Positions 17,836-26,655 are shown, numbered from the stretch's first letter. The stretch is 64,000 bases of DNA from UMGS1933 sp045593405 (GCA_045593405.1 JAZNWN010000021.1:1-64000), one strand, 5' to 3'. A program made the numbers and translations. The notes: a model not told the origin generated them from the letters alone.

Positions 17836-18483
17836 TTTAACTCCTTCATTCTTTCAGCTTGAGATTTTCTTAAATACATTGGAACTACTGAGTCAGCTGT
17901 TTCAGAAATTCCATTTTTAAATTTATTGTAAGCACAAATTCCAATATTTGATGCATGAATATTATTATCCTTTGCAAAATTACCTTTTAATAATTTTTCA
18001 TGTAAAATAGCTCCATCTCCAACAAAAATTATATTATTATTTGGTAATTTTTCTATTATTACGTTTATATCATCTGCTATATACTCTTTAATTAATTCAT
18101 GATTACTATCAAAAATCCCACAATATACTTGATTGTTTCTAGCATCTATTAAAGAACATATTGTATTTGAATTAACATTGTAGCTCAAAGCCTCTAAAGA
18201 GGAACACGATATTACTGGTATTTGATTCACTTCTGCAATTGCTTTTGTTGTAGCAATCCCAATACGTATCCCTGTAAAAGAACCGAGGTCCTACATCACA
18301 TGCAATTAGGTCTAATTCAGAAACTTTTTTGTTTGTAGCTTTAAATAAATCATCTATTAATGGCACCAAGTTTTCTGAATGAGTTTTTAAATTGTCTATA
18401 TTTAATTCTTTTATTGGTTTATCATCTTCTAATAATGATACTGAGCATATTTTACTAGAAGTAGATATTGCTAATATTAACAT
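17832..18483 (-). CDS. tsaB: tRNA t6A biosynthesis protein TsaB, split by a +1 shift at CGG
   Basis: TsaB is the non-catalytic ASKHA partner of TsaD, needed with TsaC and TsaE to make t6A37 on tRNAs reading ANN codons. The first part starts ATG 18483 (SD GGAGC) with MLILAISTSSKICSVSL and reaches LIACDVGP. CGG at 18285-18283 follows; the zero frame then reads nonsense and ends at 18172. Skipping C yields GSFTGIRIGIATTKA, so the family-invariant GPGSFTG motif is restored exactly, and the frame continues to VPMYLRKSQAE at the C-terminus. 216 residues in total, normal. This is one of the strongest cases because the lost glycine is a conserved one. Confidence 0.92.
18283..18285 (-). other. +1 frameshift site CGG in tsaB
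   Basis: Zero frame CCT CGG TTC; productive frame CCT (C) GGT TCT, giving Pro-Gly-Ser of the GPGSFTG motif. Confidence 0.85.
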
Positions 18484-18533
18484 TTTTGCTCCTTCTCCAC
18501 AAATATATAACCCCGACGAGATTGAGAGGACTT

Positions 18534-18957
18534 TTAATTCCTCTCTATTTTTATATACCTTATATTTTCTTTACTTTCATCTTTTAATATTTCAATTTTT
18601 ATATATTTTTCTGGTAGAGCATCTAAAATTAATTCTCCCCATTCTATTATGCATATTCCTTTTTCAAAATATTCTTGTCCACCAATTGCATAGAATTCAT
18701 CTATGTCTGCTAATCTATATACATCAAAATGATAGATGTTAATTTCGCCATTTGAATATTCATTTACAATTGTAAATGTTGGACTAGAAATTTCATCTTG
18801 TAAATTCCAAAAAGATAGGAACCCTTCAGTAAATTTAGTCTTCCCTGCACCTAAATCCCCGCGAAAGTATAACAACATCTCCCTTAGATAATTTTGATGC
18901 TAATTCATATGCAATTTTTTTTGTTTCTTCTTCACTTTTTGAAATTATCTCATACAT
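18534..18957 (-). CDS. tsaE: tRNA t6A biosynthesis ATPase TsaE, split by a +1 shift at CGG
   Basis: TsaE is the P-loop ATPase that drives the TsaB-TsaD cycle in t6A formation. ATG 18957 (SD GGTGGA) opens MYEIISKSEEETKKIAYELA ... GDVVILS; CGG at 18861-18859 follows. Skipping C gives GDLGAGKTKFTEGF, i.e. the Walker A of the family with the expected Ser-Gly-Asp lead-in. The C-terminal half has ISSPTFTIVNEY and HFDVYRL, both TsaE signatures. The joined protein is 140 residues, normal length. Without the shift the Walker A and the N-terminal helix are never in one protein. Confidence 0.92.
18859..18861 (-). other. +1 frameshift site CGG in tsaE
   Basis: Zero frame TCG CGG GGA; productive frame TCG (C) GGG GAT, giving Ser-Gly-Asp directly before the Walker A lysine loop. 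Confidence 0.85.
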
Positions 18958-19063
18958 ATTTTCCACCATGTTTATTTTATATTAGAACACAAAATTTGTA
19001 AATAATAAAGGTAAAAAAATATCAAAAAAATGGCTTTATTTTAATATTCATTTTTAATTGATA

Positions 19064-19092
19064 TTGACTTAAATTTTTTGTATTTATATAAT
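19064..19092 (+). promoter_or_regulatory. Sigma-A type promoter of the NUDIX gene
   Basis: TTGACT at 19064-19069, 17-bp spacer, TATAAT at 19087-19092, 36 bp before the start codon. Confidence 0.75.
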
Positions 19093-19128
19093 AATATTGT
19101 TATTATATATATTTCATGGAGGTTTTAA

Positions 19129-19551
19129 ATGGATAAATTTAAGGAAATTAGACCTATTGTATTAGGTATTACTATTAAGAATAATAAAATATTGGTTTCA
19201 GAGGGTTTTGATACTGTAAAAAATCAAACATTTTATAGATGTTTAGGTGGCGGAATTGAGTTTTTAGAGACGAGTGAAATAGCTTTAAAAAGAGAATTTT
19301 TAGAAGAAATTGGTGCCAATATAACAATAAATAATTTTTTGGGGATTTCTGAAAACATCTTTACTTATAATGGCAAAAATGGTCATGAAATAATTTTCTT
19401 TTATTCTATTGATATTTCTAATGCTGATTATAAAGATGAATATATTATATTTGATAATAACCAAACTTATCATGCTAAATGGGTAGATATTGAACTTTTT
19501 AAAAACCATAAAGCAATAATTTATCCAAATGAAGTTTTTAAATATATTTAA
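19129..19551 (+). CDS. NUDIX hydrolase
   Basis: 140 residues. The Nudix box is complete: GGGIEFLETSEIALKREF followed by LEEIGA (pattern Gx5Ex7REUxEExGU), giving the metal-binding helix that hydrolyses a nucleoside diphosphate linked to X. Substrate not predictable. ATG 19129 behind GGAGG with its own promoter and terminator. All flanking genes are on the other strand. Confidence 0.9.
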   Translation: MDKFKEIRPIVLGITIKNNKILVSEGFDTVKNQTFYRCLGGGIEFLETSEIALKREFLEEIGANITINNFLGISENIFTYNGKNGHEIIFFYSIDISNADYKDEYIIFDNNQTYHAKWVDIELFKNHKAIIYPNEVFKYI

Positions 19552-19590
19552 AAACTGAACAAAAGGTTCGTCCCTTTGTTCAGTTTTCTA
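19551..19590. terminator. Bidirectional terminator
   Basis: AAAACTGAACAAAGG-type stem against CCTTTGTTCAGTTTT with a short loop, shared by the NUDIX gene and the convergent CrtO-like gene, whose stop codon lies inside it. Confidence 0.85.
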
Positions 19591-20173
19591 TTTTGATCTT
19601 GTCTTTTGTTATTTTCTTCTCTTTTTCTAAAATTCTTACAATTCTTGGTCTGTTATACCTTTGAATAATAATAAACTGACTATCAAAAATCATAGCTGCA
19701 ATTGCTGTTACGAAAAAAATCCAAAACTTTCCCCAGAAAAAAGCAAACAATAGAGTTGATAGTGAAATCACTTCATTTATCCAATGGTCCACTTCTGCTT
19801 TTGTCATAGTATTTGCTATTTCTTCTAATGAATATTCTTTTAGTGAAAATAACTCTGGATTATATGTTAGAGCTTTTCCTTTCCACTTTTTCACACGTAA
19901 TAATTTGTAAAAACTTTTTTCAAATTTCTTTTCTTTAAACCACCATTGTTTATAATTTATATGCTTTTTAAATAATTTAGAAACATTTCCCATAATAATT
20001 CTTACCCAAAAGTGATACATTATTGTGAAGGCTGTTATTCCTGTCCATAAGATTATTGCATTTTTATAAATATTTCCATAATATAAAATAAAGCAAACTA
20101 TTGAGGTTATAACAGTAATTGCTATCACACAATACATAAATATGGCTGACCCACTTTTTTTGTGTTTACTCAT
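19580..20173 (-). CDS. Membrane protein resembling the CrtO glycosyl-diaponeurosporenoate acyltransferase family
   Basis: 197 residues with two N-terminal helices (about 10-35 and 40-60) and one or two near the C-terminus (about 138-165). The ending FDSQFIIIQRYNRPR resembles small Firmicutes proteins annotated as CrtO-like acyltransferases. No carotenoid genes are visible here, so the specific reaction is unlikely and membrane lipid or envelope modification is all I would infer. It lies 13 bp downstream of a methyltransferase-like membrane gene, probably in one operon. Confidence 0.6.
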   Translation of the reverse strand: MSKHKKSGSAIFMYCVIAITVITSIVCFILYYGNIYKNAIILWTGITAFTIMYHFWVRIIMGNVSKLFKKHINYKQWWFKEKKFEKSFYKLLRVKKWKGKALTYNPELFSLKEYSLEEIANTMTKAEVDHWINEVISLSTLLFAFFWGKFWIFFVTAIAAMIFDSQFIIIQRYNRPRIVRILEKEKKITKDKIKIEN

Positions 20174-20186
20174 TTTTCCTCCTTAA

Positions 20187-20852
20187 TTACCATACAAATG
20201 GTATCATTTTATATTTTACTTTTTCTTTATATTCCTTATATCCTTTTAGTCCTTTTTCAAGTACTTCCTCTTCATTTTTTATTCTCTTAGCAAGAATAAA
20301 TGGAAATGGTAAAAAAATTATAAATGCAATTAATGAACCTAATACAATAGGAAAACTTAAGTATAATAATGTTGTTGCCATATACATTGGATGACGTACA
20401 ACTCCATATAACCCTGTATCTATTACTTTTTGATTTTCTTGAATTTCAACTGTGCGAGAAAGATATGTATTTTCTCTCATAACTTCAATATAAAGTACAT
20501 AAGCAATAATAAGTATTATTGAACCAAGAGCAACTGCCCACATAGGTAACCTAGACCAATTATATTTAAAATCTAAACCAGCAACAGCAAAACTACCAAT
20601 AAAAATAATTAAAGTCATAAGTATTACATTTTTTTGAGTTTTCTCTTTTTCTTTTCCATTTAGTCTTTTCTTTAATAATTCTTTATCTTTACGCCATAAT
20701 ACCAGTGCTACAAAAAACATTGGTATAAATAACAGTCCAATAAATAACCAAGCATTCCAAAATTTAAAAGTTCCTGCTGGTAAAAATAATAATAATCCTA
20801 TCATCACTAACCCTAAAACAAACTTTGTTATTGTTTGAAATAAAAGTTTCAT
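20187..20852 (-). CDS. Isoprenylcysteine carboxyl methyltransferase / phospholipid methyltransferase-like membrane protein
   Basis: 221 residues with about five membrane helices. The C-terminal half has the family pattern TGLYGVVRHPMYMATTLL, then KRIKNEEEVLEKGLKGYKEY before the end, which in ICMT and related enzymes forms the SAM and substrate site at the membrane surface. The actual substrate in bacteria is usually unknown. Start ATG 20852 with AAGGAG nearby. Confidence 0.82.
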   Translation of the reverse strand: MKLLFQTITKFVLGLVMIGLLLFLPAGTFKFWNAWLFIGLLFIPMFFVALVLWRKDKELLKKRLNGKEKEKTQKNVILMTLIIFIGSFAVAGLDFKYNWSRLPMWAVALGSIILIIAYVLYIEVMRENTYLSRTVEIQENQKVIDTGLYGVVRHPMYMATTLLYLSFPIVLGSLIAFIIFLPFPFILAKRIKNEEEVLEKGLKGYKEYKEKVKYKMIPFVW

Positions 20853-20927
20853 ATTTTTTCTCCTTATTTTTCTACAATTATATCATTCTTATAAATCAAT
20901 TAAATACAACTTCACTTTGTTCATCTT

Positions 20928-21552
20928 TTATTTAATAGTAAAGTTAGCATAAATTTCTTTCTTGTTTCCATCAAAATAAATTTCTTTTACTATTCTATAA
21001 TTTCCTTCTTTTAATTCTCCATATAGGTTAGACCAATCAACTTTATCTTCAAATTCTCCATTCTCTTTTATAATCCAACCTATTGCTATAAAACCATATT
21101 CATCATTTATAGCTTTTACTTCTTTCCATTCTTCGTTTTCTTTTTTATCTATTTTAAACCATTCTCCGTGAACTTAATTCTTTATTACTATTGTTTTTTA
21201 TAATAATAGTCGCATCTGTTAATGTTCCTTCTTTTATTGTCATTGTTATTTTTTCTTCATTATCTTTTTCATTATTAGCTACAAAAAAATTATCATTCAT
21301 AAACAAACTACCATATTTCACTCCTATATTATTTTCATATGGTTCGTCTGGTGAAACTCCAACTTTTCTTACTACTTTATACCCTAGTCCCCAGTATGTT
21401 ATTTTATCTCCATTAAAATTTACAGTTTTTATTGTAAATTTAGGTTCTACGCCATTTCTTACTCTTGCACTATCAATATATTGTGTATATAATGCTAATC
21501 CTATTAATACAAATACAAAAATTAATATTCCAATAATTATTTTATTTTTCAT
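20928..21552 (-). CDS. Membrane-anchored protein with a bacterial Ig-like (Big_14 type) domain, split by a +1 shift at CGG
   Basis: N-terminal helix (residues 5-25), then YIDSARVRNGVEPKFT and ITYWGLGYKVVRKVG, a module shared with the gene at 37.2 kb, then an Ig-like domain. The frame meets CGG at 21168-21166 and would stop four codons later. Skipping C gives GEWFKIDKKENEEW, the usual edge strand of these Ig-like domains, and continues through LYGELKEGNYRIVK to a TAA at 20928. The total of 207 residues includes a complete domain; the first ORF alone would end in mid-strand. No other gene occupies 20928-21150, which agrees with read-through. Confidence 0.85.
21166..21168 (-). other. +1 frameshift site CGG in the Ig-like gene
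   Basis: Zero frame TCA CGG AGA; productive frame TCA (C) GGA GAA, giving Ser-Gly-Glu-Trp. Confidence 0.83.
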
Positions 21553-21659
21553 ATATTTACTCCTATATTTTTACGTTTCCGTAAGAGTTTCTATATTTTT
21601 TTACAAATTGATTATATCATAAAATTTAAAAATAAAAAATTAATAAAATGTACTTTTGT

Positions 21660-22385
21660 TTATTTAATATATTTTATCTTATTTGCTATTCTATCTTTTA
21701 CCAATTTTGAAATTTGCTGTGTATTCATATCTTTGTATTCATCAAACAGAATTGGTTTTAAAAAATGTACTTGTGTTTTTATTTCTCCCATATTCCAACT
21801 ATTATATGGTTTATATGAATCTACCAAAACTACTGGTACAATCGGCACCTTTGATTTCAAGCAAATTTTAAAGCATCCCGCTTTAAAATCAATCAAATTA
21901 TTCTTTTTCTGATTATCATAAATCCCCTCTGGAAATAAAATATACCTTCTTCCTGCTTCAACTTCTTTTGCAACTTCATTAATAATTTTCATAGCTTGTC
22001 TATTATTTTTTTTATCTAATCGTTTAGCAGCTAGTACATCTACTATTTGTTTTATGAAAATAGAGTTTGATTTTTCTATATCCATTACAAAAGTACATGG
22101 TTTTTTATGGACAGATATAATTCCATAAACATCATATTTCCCTTGGTGATTTGGATACATCATATACCCACCATCTTTAGGTAGATTATCTTCCCCATAC
22201 ACTTCTGTTTTTATATGTCCTGTTTTTTGCATAACATCTGCAATATATTGAATATATCTATATTTAGTTTCCTCATTATATTCATCTGGACGTTCCTTCG
22301 ATAATTTAAGCATATCTTGCATCGTTTTTATTGCCTCTGGAATTCTAAAAATATTTCTAACTATCGTATAATAATATCTCCACAT
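21660..22385 (-). CDS. 1-acyl-glycerol-3-phosphate acyltransferase family protein (PlsC-like)
   Basis: 241 residues with the acyltransferase motifs in order: NHQGKYD (NHx4D catalytic motif, about residue 79), AKRLDKKNNRQA, FPEGIYDNQ (glycerolphosphate-binding) and VPIVPVVLVD. It transfers an acyl chain to a lysophospholipid or similar acceptor at the membrane. It stands alone, not with other lipid genes. Confidence 0.88.
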   Translation of the reverse strand: MWRYYYTIVRNIFRIPEAIKTMQDMLKLSKERPDEYNEETKYRYIQYIADVMQKTGHIKTEVYGEDNLPKDGGYMMYPNHQGKYDVYGIISVHKKPCTFVMDIEKSNSIFIKQIVDVLAAKRLDKKNNRQAMKIINEVAKEVEAGRRYILFPEGIYDNQKKNNLIDFKAGCFKICLKSKVPIVPVVLVDSYKPYNSWNMGEIKTQVHFLKPILFDEYKDMNTQQISKLVKDRIANKIKYIK

Positions 22386-22519
22386 TTGTCTTTTCCTTTC
22401 AAAATTACCAATTTACTATTTATCTCATTTCCAACAATTATACCACTTCTTGTAAATTATTTAAATAATTTGATTATTTCGTTTTAACATCTGGTATTTT
22501 ATATTGCAATTATATTAAC

Positions 22520-22553
22520 ACAAAAGCAAGTAATTATCAAATAACTACTTGCT
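22520..22553 (-). terminator. Terminator of the Ig-like gene at 22.6 kb
   Basis: AAGCAAGTA / TACTTGCTT stem with a 13-nt loop and TTTT on the minus strand. Confidence 0.65.
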
Positions 22554-22560
22554 TAAACAA

Positions 22561-23301
22561 CTACTTAATTTCAAACTCATTTGAATACAAATCAATATAA
22601 CCGTTATCATAAACAGGTTTTACTATTCTATAAATTCCTTTAGATAATCTTCCATAATATTCTTTTATATTTAATTTTTGAGTTATTTGGTTATTCTCGT
22701 TTAGTACATAAGCTATTTCAATCCAACTTATATTATCAGACATATATTTTAAATCTACCCATTCTCCATTTACCTTTTCTTGAACTCTAAATTCAACACC
22801 CCAACCATATTGGTATTCATTATTATCTGTAATTAATATTTCTACTGATTCTTTTGTTATAGTATCTTCCAAAACCTCAATAGTCACATTTTTTGCATCA
22901 CGATTATATTTCACTTCATTTACCGGTATTTTTCCCTCATTTCCATCTGCTATATCCATTCCATCTGGAATATACGGTTCTGTAATATTTGAACTATAAT
23001 TTTCTTTATAAATTACTTCTAGTGCATTTATTCCTTGTCCTATATTAATAGGTAAATATTTTGGCCCAATAACACAACCATAATTTTGATTATTATTATC
23101 TTTAAAAGTAATTATATAATCACCATAATATTTATTCCATTCTATACCTTCATACTCTAATTGCATTTTTGGAAAATTATTTTTTATATAATTTGTTCCA
23201 TATATTCTGGCTATTTGTTTTGGAATAATTCCACTAAACCATAATACTATTATTAATAAAACTACACTTGTAATAATAATTAATAACCTTTTTTTATTCA
23301 T
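22561..23301 (-). CDS. Membrane-anchored Ig-like (Big_14 type) domain protein
   Basis: 246 residues from ATG 23301, preceded by GGAGGG. One N-terminal membrane helix (about 5-25), a middle domain of about 100 residues with FPKMQLEYEGIEWNKYYGDY, and a C-terminal Ig-like domain with VEILITDNNEYQYGWGVEF, EWVDLKY and YYGRLSKGIYRIVKP. The last domain is the same type as in the frameshifted gene at 20.9 kb. Likely an exported envelope protein of unknown function. The stop is close to a hairpin terminator. Confidence 0.7.
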   Translation of the reverse strand: MNKKRLLIIITSVVLLIIVLWFSGIIPKQIARIYGTNYIKNNFPKMQLEYEGIEWNKYYGDYIITFKDNNNQNYGCVIGPKYLPINIGQGINALEVIYKENYSSNITEPYIPDGMDIADGNEGKIPVNEVKYNRDAKNVTIEVLEDTITKESVEILITDNNEYQYGWGVEFRVQEKVNGEWVDLKYMSDNISWIEIAYVLNENNQITQKLNIKEYYGRLSKGIYRIVKPVYDNGYIDLYSNEFEIK

Positions 23302-23331
23302 ATAATTACCCTCCATAAATTGTAATTTATC

Positions 23332-23817
23332 TTATAAAATAAATTGTATTACTAATCCAACTATTGCACATATAACTAATGCCAAAACTTCTCCAATTAA
23401 ACTTCCTTTAATATGAAACCAATAATTATGATATTCATCTACCATGTCTTCAGTCCCTTTAAAAACGAAATATGGATCATGACAAAACCATATAATATCC
23501 ATTACTACAGCATCATATATATTCACTATTGTCCATAATAAAAATCCATAACCAAAACCTTCTATAAAAGTTGTGTATCCATTAATATATCTTAAAATCA
23601 AACTTATAATAACTATAATTAAAATTGATGCTAAACTTTTTGCAATTATTTTATTTTCTTGTGTTGGTATTTTATCTTTATATTCATCTAAAGTTTTTAC
23701 TCTTTCTTGAATCTTTGGCGGATAATTATATAATGTTTTAATTGGTTCTCTAGACATTATATATACCATCATAGTAAATAACACACATAAAACAATACTT
23801 TCTATTACTAATATCAT
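23332..23817 (-). CDS. Four-helix membrane protein, unknown function
   Basis: 161 residues with helices at about 1-18, 60-77, 88-108 and 140-160. A conserved-looking loop contains DIIWFCHDPYFVFKGTED and YHNYWFHIKGS, so the protein is not just hydrophobic filler, but I do not recognise the family with certainty. Flanked by an Ig-like gene and a CPBP protease on the same strand with small gaps, possibly one operon. Confidence 0.65.
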   Translation of the reverse strand: MILVIESIVLCVLFTMMVYIMSREPIKTLYNYPPKIQERVKTLDEYKDKIPTQENKIIAKSLASILIIVIISLILRYINGYTTFIEGFGYGFLLWTIVNIYDAVVMDIIWFCHDPYFVFKGTEDMVDEYHNYWFHIKGSLIGEVLALVICAIVGLVIQFIL

Positions 23818-23840
23818 ATCTCCAGCATTCCTTCTAATTT

Positions 23841-24536
23841 TTATTCTTTTATCTTTTTATTTATATATATTGCATAAATCAGTGGTACTATTATTAAAAA
23901 CACAGACGATACATATAAAGATATTCCATTTTCAACATTAAATATCGAAAGTGAATTTACGGCTGAATGAGTTATTATACAAGGAATAAGTGATTTGCTT
24001 TTATAAAATATAATAACAAACACGTAGCCTATTGAAATTGCATAACATATTTGCATTAAAGTTGGAACTAATTCCGCACCATTCAACAAATTAATAATAT
24101 GTCCTATTCCAAAAGTAACCGAACTTACAATTATTGCCGTTTTTATATTATCTTTTGCCATCATTTTAAATAGAAATCCTCTAAAAATAATTTCTTCTAT
24201 GAATCCAATATTAATCATAGTTAAAATATGAAATATAATTTCACTCTTTGAATTATTAATATTAATACCATTCCATAAATTAACTGATACAATTAATAAT
24301 AATGGAATAAAATATAAATATTTCTTTAGATTTGTTACTTTTGTTAATCCATAATACGATGTTCTTTTTAATATTCTAATTAATATTATCAAAGAAACAG
24401 AAAATATAGTATTTATAATTGTACTTCTATAATCATCTGTTCCAAAATTTTGTATACAATATGAATTTACTAATATATAGGCTATTATTAATAATATACA
24501 AAATAAAGTTTCATGCTTTTCAAATATATTTTTCAT
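23841..24536 (-). CDS. CPBP family intramembrane metalloprotease
   Basis: About 231 residues from ATG 24536 (GTGAG upstream); a longer in-frame start at 24617 would overlap the neighbouring hydrolase. Motif 1 is IEEIIFRGFLFK (EExxxR), motif 2 is FGIGHIINLL, motif 3 ITHSAVNSL, the glutamate and histidine metal ligands of the ABI/CPBP fold. Six to eight membrane helices. Roles in this family include prenyl protein processing, peptide maturation and self-immunity; context does not decide. Confidence 0.85.
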   Translation of the reverse strand: MKNIFEKHETLFCILLIIAYILVNSYCIQNFGTDDYRSTIINTIFSVSLIILIRILKRTSYYGLTKVTNLKKYLYFIPLLLIVSVNLWNGININNSKSEIIFHILTMINIGFIEEIIFRGFLFKMMAKDNIKTAIIVSSVTFGIGHIINLLNGAELVPTLMQICYAISIGYVFVIIFYKSKSLIPCIITHSAVNSLSIFNVENGISLYVSSVFLIIVPLIYAIYINKKIKE

Positions 24537-24564
24537 AATAATCTCACTTTCAAATTGTAATTTG

Positions 24565-25548
24565 TTATTCAGTAATAAATGGTTCAATATACTTTTGTAT
24601 AAATTGAACTCTATCAAACACTAATGGCTTAAATGTTGCTGTAACTGATATAACAATATTTTTATCAGTATTAACATATATTACATTTCCACTATCTCCA
24701 ATGGCTGAATATATTTTCTTTTCTTCATCTATAATCCACCATAAATAACCATATTGCATAAATGCAAATTTTTCATCGCATTTTATATATGGTGTTGTTA
24801 TTTGTTCAATCCATTTTGAAGAAACTATTTGTTTATCATTATACATTCCTTTATTAAGACACATTTGTCCAATTTTTGCTAAATCTTCTGCTGATACACA
24901 TAGTCCAAATCCTGATGTTACAATTCTTTTATTATCACAAAACCAACCATTTTCTTTTGGTAGTTTTGATGTTACAAAACTAATATGTTCTTCTTTATTC
25001 TTTACAATATAATTGTTTCTTTCTTTAATTCCAAGTGGCTTAAAAAGATATTTATTAGCAAATTGTAATGTAGTCATATTACTTACTTTTGTTATTATTG
25101 TACTCAATATGTGAATACCTAATGTTGAATACTTGAACTCTCCTGTAATACCATTTCTTCCACCTAACAAGTCAAGAACAGACTTTGTCCAATCTTCACT
25201 TGTGCATACTTTAGTCCAAGGCTCTGATTTATATTTATATGGTGCTGTCATTGTAAGTAAATTATATAAAGTAATTTCTTGTATTGTTTTTTCTCCTCTT
25301 TTTATAACATAATCAGGAAAGAAATCTAATACTTTTTGATTAACACTTTCTATTAGTCCTTTATCAATAGCAATTCCAATAAGTATAGATATAATGCTTT
25401 TTGTTACTGAAGCAATATGAACATTATCTGTTGTTTTATAATTATTCCAAGTATCATTATAAACTATTTCATTATTCTTAATTGCTACTATTTGACATAT
25501 ATTAGGTTGTTCTTCTTCTACAATATTATGCAATTCTTCTTTATTCAT
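24565..25548 (-). CDS. Serine hydrolase, class C beta-lactamase/D-Ala-D-Ala peptidase-like
   Basis: About 327 residues. The serine motif SVTK (ASVTKSIISIL) stands at about residue 54, the second motif has Tyr in KYSTLGIHIL, and the third is near the C-terminal AIGDSGNVIY. No signal peptide, so it is probably cytosolic and not a secreted beta-lactamase. ATG 25548 chosen over the in-frame start at 25590 because it fits the family N-terminus. Its 3' end overlaps only the longer form of the CPBP gene. Confidence 0.85.
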   Translation of the reverse strand: MNKEELHNIVEEEQPNICQIVAIKNNEIVYNDTWNNYKTTDNVHIASVTKSIISILIGIAIDKGLIESVNQKVLDFFPDYVIKRGEKTIQEITLYNLLTMTAPYKYKSEPWTKVCTSEDWTKSVLDLLGGRNGITGEFKYSTLGIHILSTIITKVSNMTTLQFANKYLFKPLGIKERNNYIVKNKEEHISFVTSKLPKENGWFCDNKRIVTSGFGLCVSAEDLAKIGQMCLNKGMYNDKQIVSSKWIEQITTPYIKCDEKFAFMQYGYLWWIIDEEKKIYSAIGDSGNVIYVNTDKNIVISVTATFKPLVFDRVQFIQKYIEPFITE

Positions 25549-25780
25549 AAAATTACATCTCACTTTCAAATTACTATTTATCTTTTTCATTATATCATAA
25601 CTGTTAAATATTTTTTATTTAATTCAACATAATATATAAAAATATTTAATACATAATTGTAAAACAAAAGTTACAGTAGTAGGTACAATAGTGCGGAGAC
25701 TTTTGTATAACCTCTGTATACATTTTAAAAACATCAAAATTTAAAAAACACCTATTTTACTAGCTTTCAAGGCGCGTTAA

Positions 25781-25814
25781 AACGCAGGTGTATGCACCTG
25801 CGTTCAATTTTTTT
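25781..25814 (-). terminator. Original terminator of tRNA-fMet, now separated from it
   Basis: AACGCAGGTG / CACCTGCGTT hairpin with TTTT on the minus strand, directly after the tRNA-fMet 3' end copy. The intact tRNA now lies 21 kb away, so insertion of the island parted gene and terminator. Confidence 0.7.
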
Positions 25815-25821
25815 GGTTGTG

Positions 25822-25856
25822 GGGGGATAGACTCGAACTATCGACCTTCGGGTTAT
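25822..25856. repeat. Left attachment repeat of the tRNA-fMet island
   Basis: 35 bp identical to 46866-46900 inside tRNA-fMet (T-arm and anticodon 3' side). The match extends weakly to 25815. It is a tRNA fragment without D-arm or 5' acceptor strand. Confidence 0.9.
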
Positions 25857-26029
25857 AAGTTAACATAACTCTATTTTTGAATTTTTAAGAAAAGTTAAGT
25901 TTTTATTGGTGTTTCAGTACTTTCAGAGTTTTGCATTTTTGGAACATTTGTGCGATTTTTGGAATTTTGGGGAGAATTTTTCACCAAAATCTCCCCAAGA
26001 AATAATGGTAAAAATTGGATGTAAAATTT

Positions 26030-26341
26030 ATGAAAAACAAATTATCAAATAATGAATTAAATGATTTATTATCAGACTGGATTATTTTTAGAGATGAGGA
26101 ATTAGCAATATTAACGAAAGAGGATAAAAAACATCTTTTGCACTTTGATGAACTTGAGAACAAGCTACTAAAAAGCTTACCTTACAAGAACAGAGAATTT
26201 GCAAAGAAAATATTAGAACAAATTTATGATGACTTTTTAGAATTTTGTAGTTATTACAATGATAAGTATTATAGAGCAGGTTTTGGTGATTGTTTAAATT
26301 TAGTTATTATGAGTTTAGGTGGTAAACATTATGGCTCTTAA
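26030..26341 (+). CDS. Small island protein, DUF6809-like
   Basis: About 103 residues from ATG 26030 (weak GGATG upstream). Helical; pattern YKNREFAKKILEQIYDDF then YYRAGFGDCLNLVIMSLGG resembles DUF6809-type proteins common in Firmicutes mobile elements, function unknown. The 44-aa gene starts inside its last codons in another frame, so the two are probably co-translated. Confidence 0.6.
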   Translation: MKNKLSNNELNDLLSDWIIFRDEELAILTKEDKKHLLHFDELENKLLKSLPYKNREFAKKILEQIYDDFLEFCSYYNDKYYRAGFGDCLNLVIMSLGGKHYGS

Positions 26342-26465
26342 AAGATACTCACATCAGCACCCAGAGCCTAAAACACATGAGTTTATCGTGATGGCTCAGT
26401 ATAATAATATGATTGATAATATGGTGGAAGAGTATGTAAGAAATGAAATTATGAAGATTGTGTAG
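26331..26465 (+). CDS. Tiny island protein (44 aa)
   Basis: ATG 26331 to TAG 26465, overlapping the preceding stop codon by eleven bases. Sequence begins MALKRYSHQHPEPKTHEF, then a helical segment ending RNEIMKIV. A strong terminator follows at 26474. The overlap and terminator are the evidence; no family recognised. Confidence 0.45.
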   Translation: MALKRYSHQHPEPKTHEFIVMAQYNNMIDNMVEEYVRNEIMKIV

Positions 26466-26473
26466 ATTGTAAT

Positions 26474-26497
26474 AGCCGAGACTAAGTCTCGGCTTTC
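26474..26497. terminator. Terminator
   Basis: AGCCGAGACT / AGTCTCGGCT hairpin followed by TT-rich sequence, between the plus-strand pair and the minus-strand zinc-ribbon gene. Confidence 0.75.
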
Positions 26498-26499
26498 TG

Positions 26500-26637
26500 C
26501 TATCTTTTTATATATGTAGTATTAGAACATCTTGGACATGGTGGTAAAGTATCTGTATTATCATTTAATGTTACATTTTGTCCACATTTTATACAATAAT
26601 ATTCACCTTTACCTGGTTTTTCTCCTGTTGTATGCAT
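26500..26637 (-). CDS. Zinc-ribbon mini-protein (45 aa)
   Basis: ATG 26637 with AGGAGGG nine bases upstream, stop TAG at 26500. Two Cys pairs, YYCIKCGQ and PPCPRCSN, spaced about 20 residues apart, form a rubredoxin-like zinc ribbon. It follows the TIR gene by 18 bp on the same strand, so it belongs to that operon. Its role there is unknown. Confidence 0.7.
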   Translation of the reverse strand: MHTTGEKPGKGEYYCIKCGQNVTLNDNTDTLPPCPRCSNTTYIKR

Positions 26638-26655
26638 ATTAAATCCCTCCTTTTA

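Larger units (their letters stand above)
25549..26029. other. Gene-free left boundary of the tRNA-fMet island
   Basis: 480 bp without a convincing gene. From left: AT-rich spacer, a tRNA terminator hairpin (25781-25804), a partial tRNA-fMet 3' end (attachment site, 25815-25856), then island DNA with GGGGAGAATTTTT at about 25969 and AAAATCTCCCC at 25985. The latter recurs near the other end at about 46762 and may be integrase arm sites. Confidence 0.7.

Noticed and set aside
25815..25856. A second tRNA-fMet gene
   Set aside because: Only the 3' half is present; no D-arm or 5' acceptor strand. It is an attachment site.
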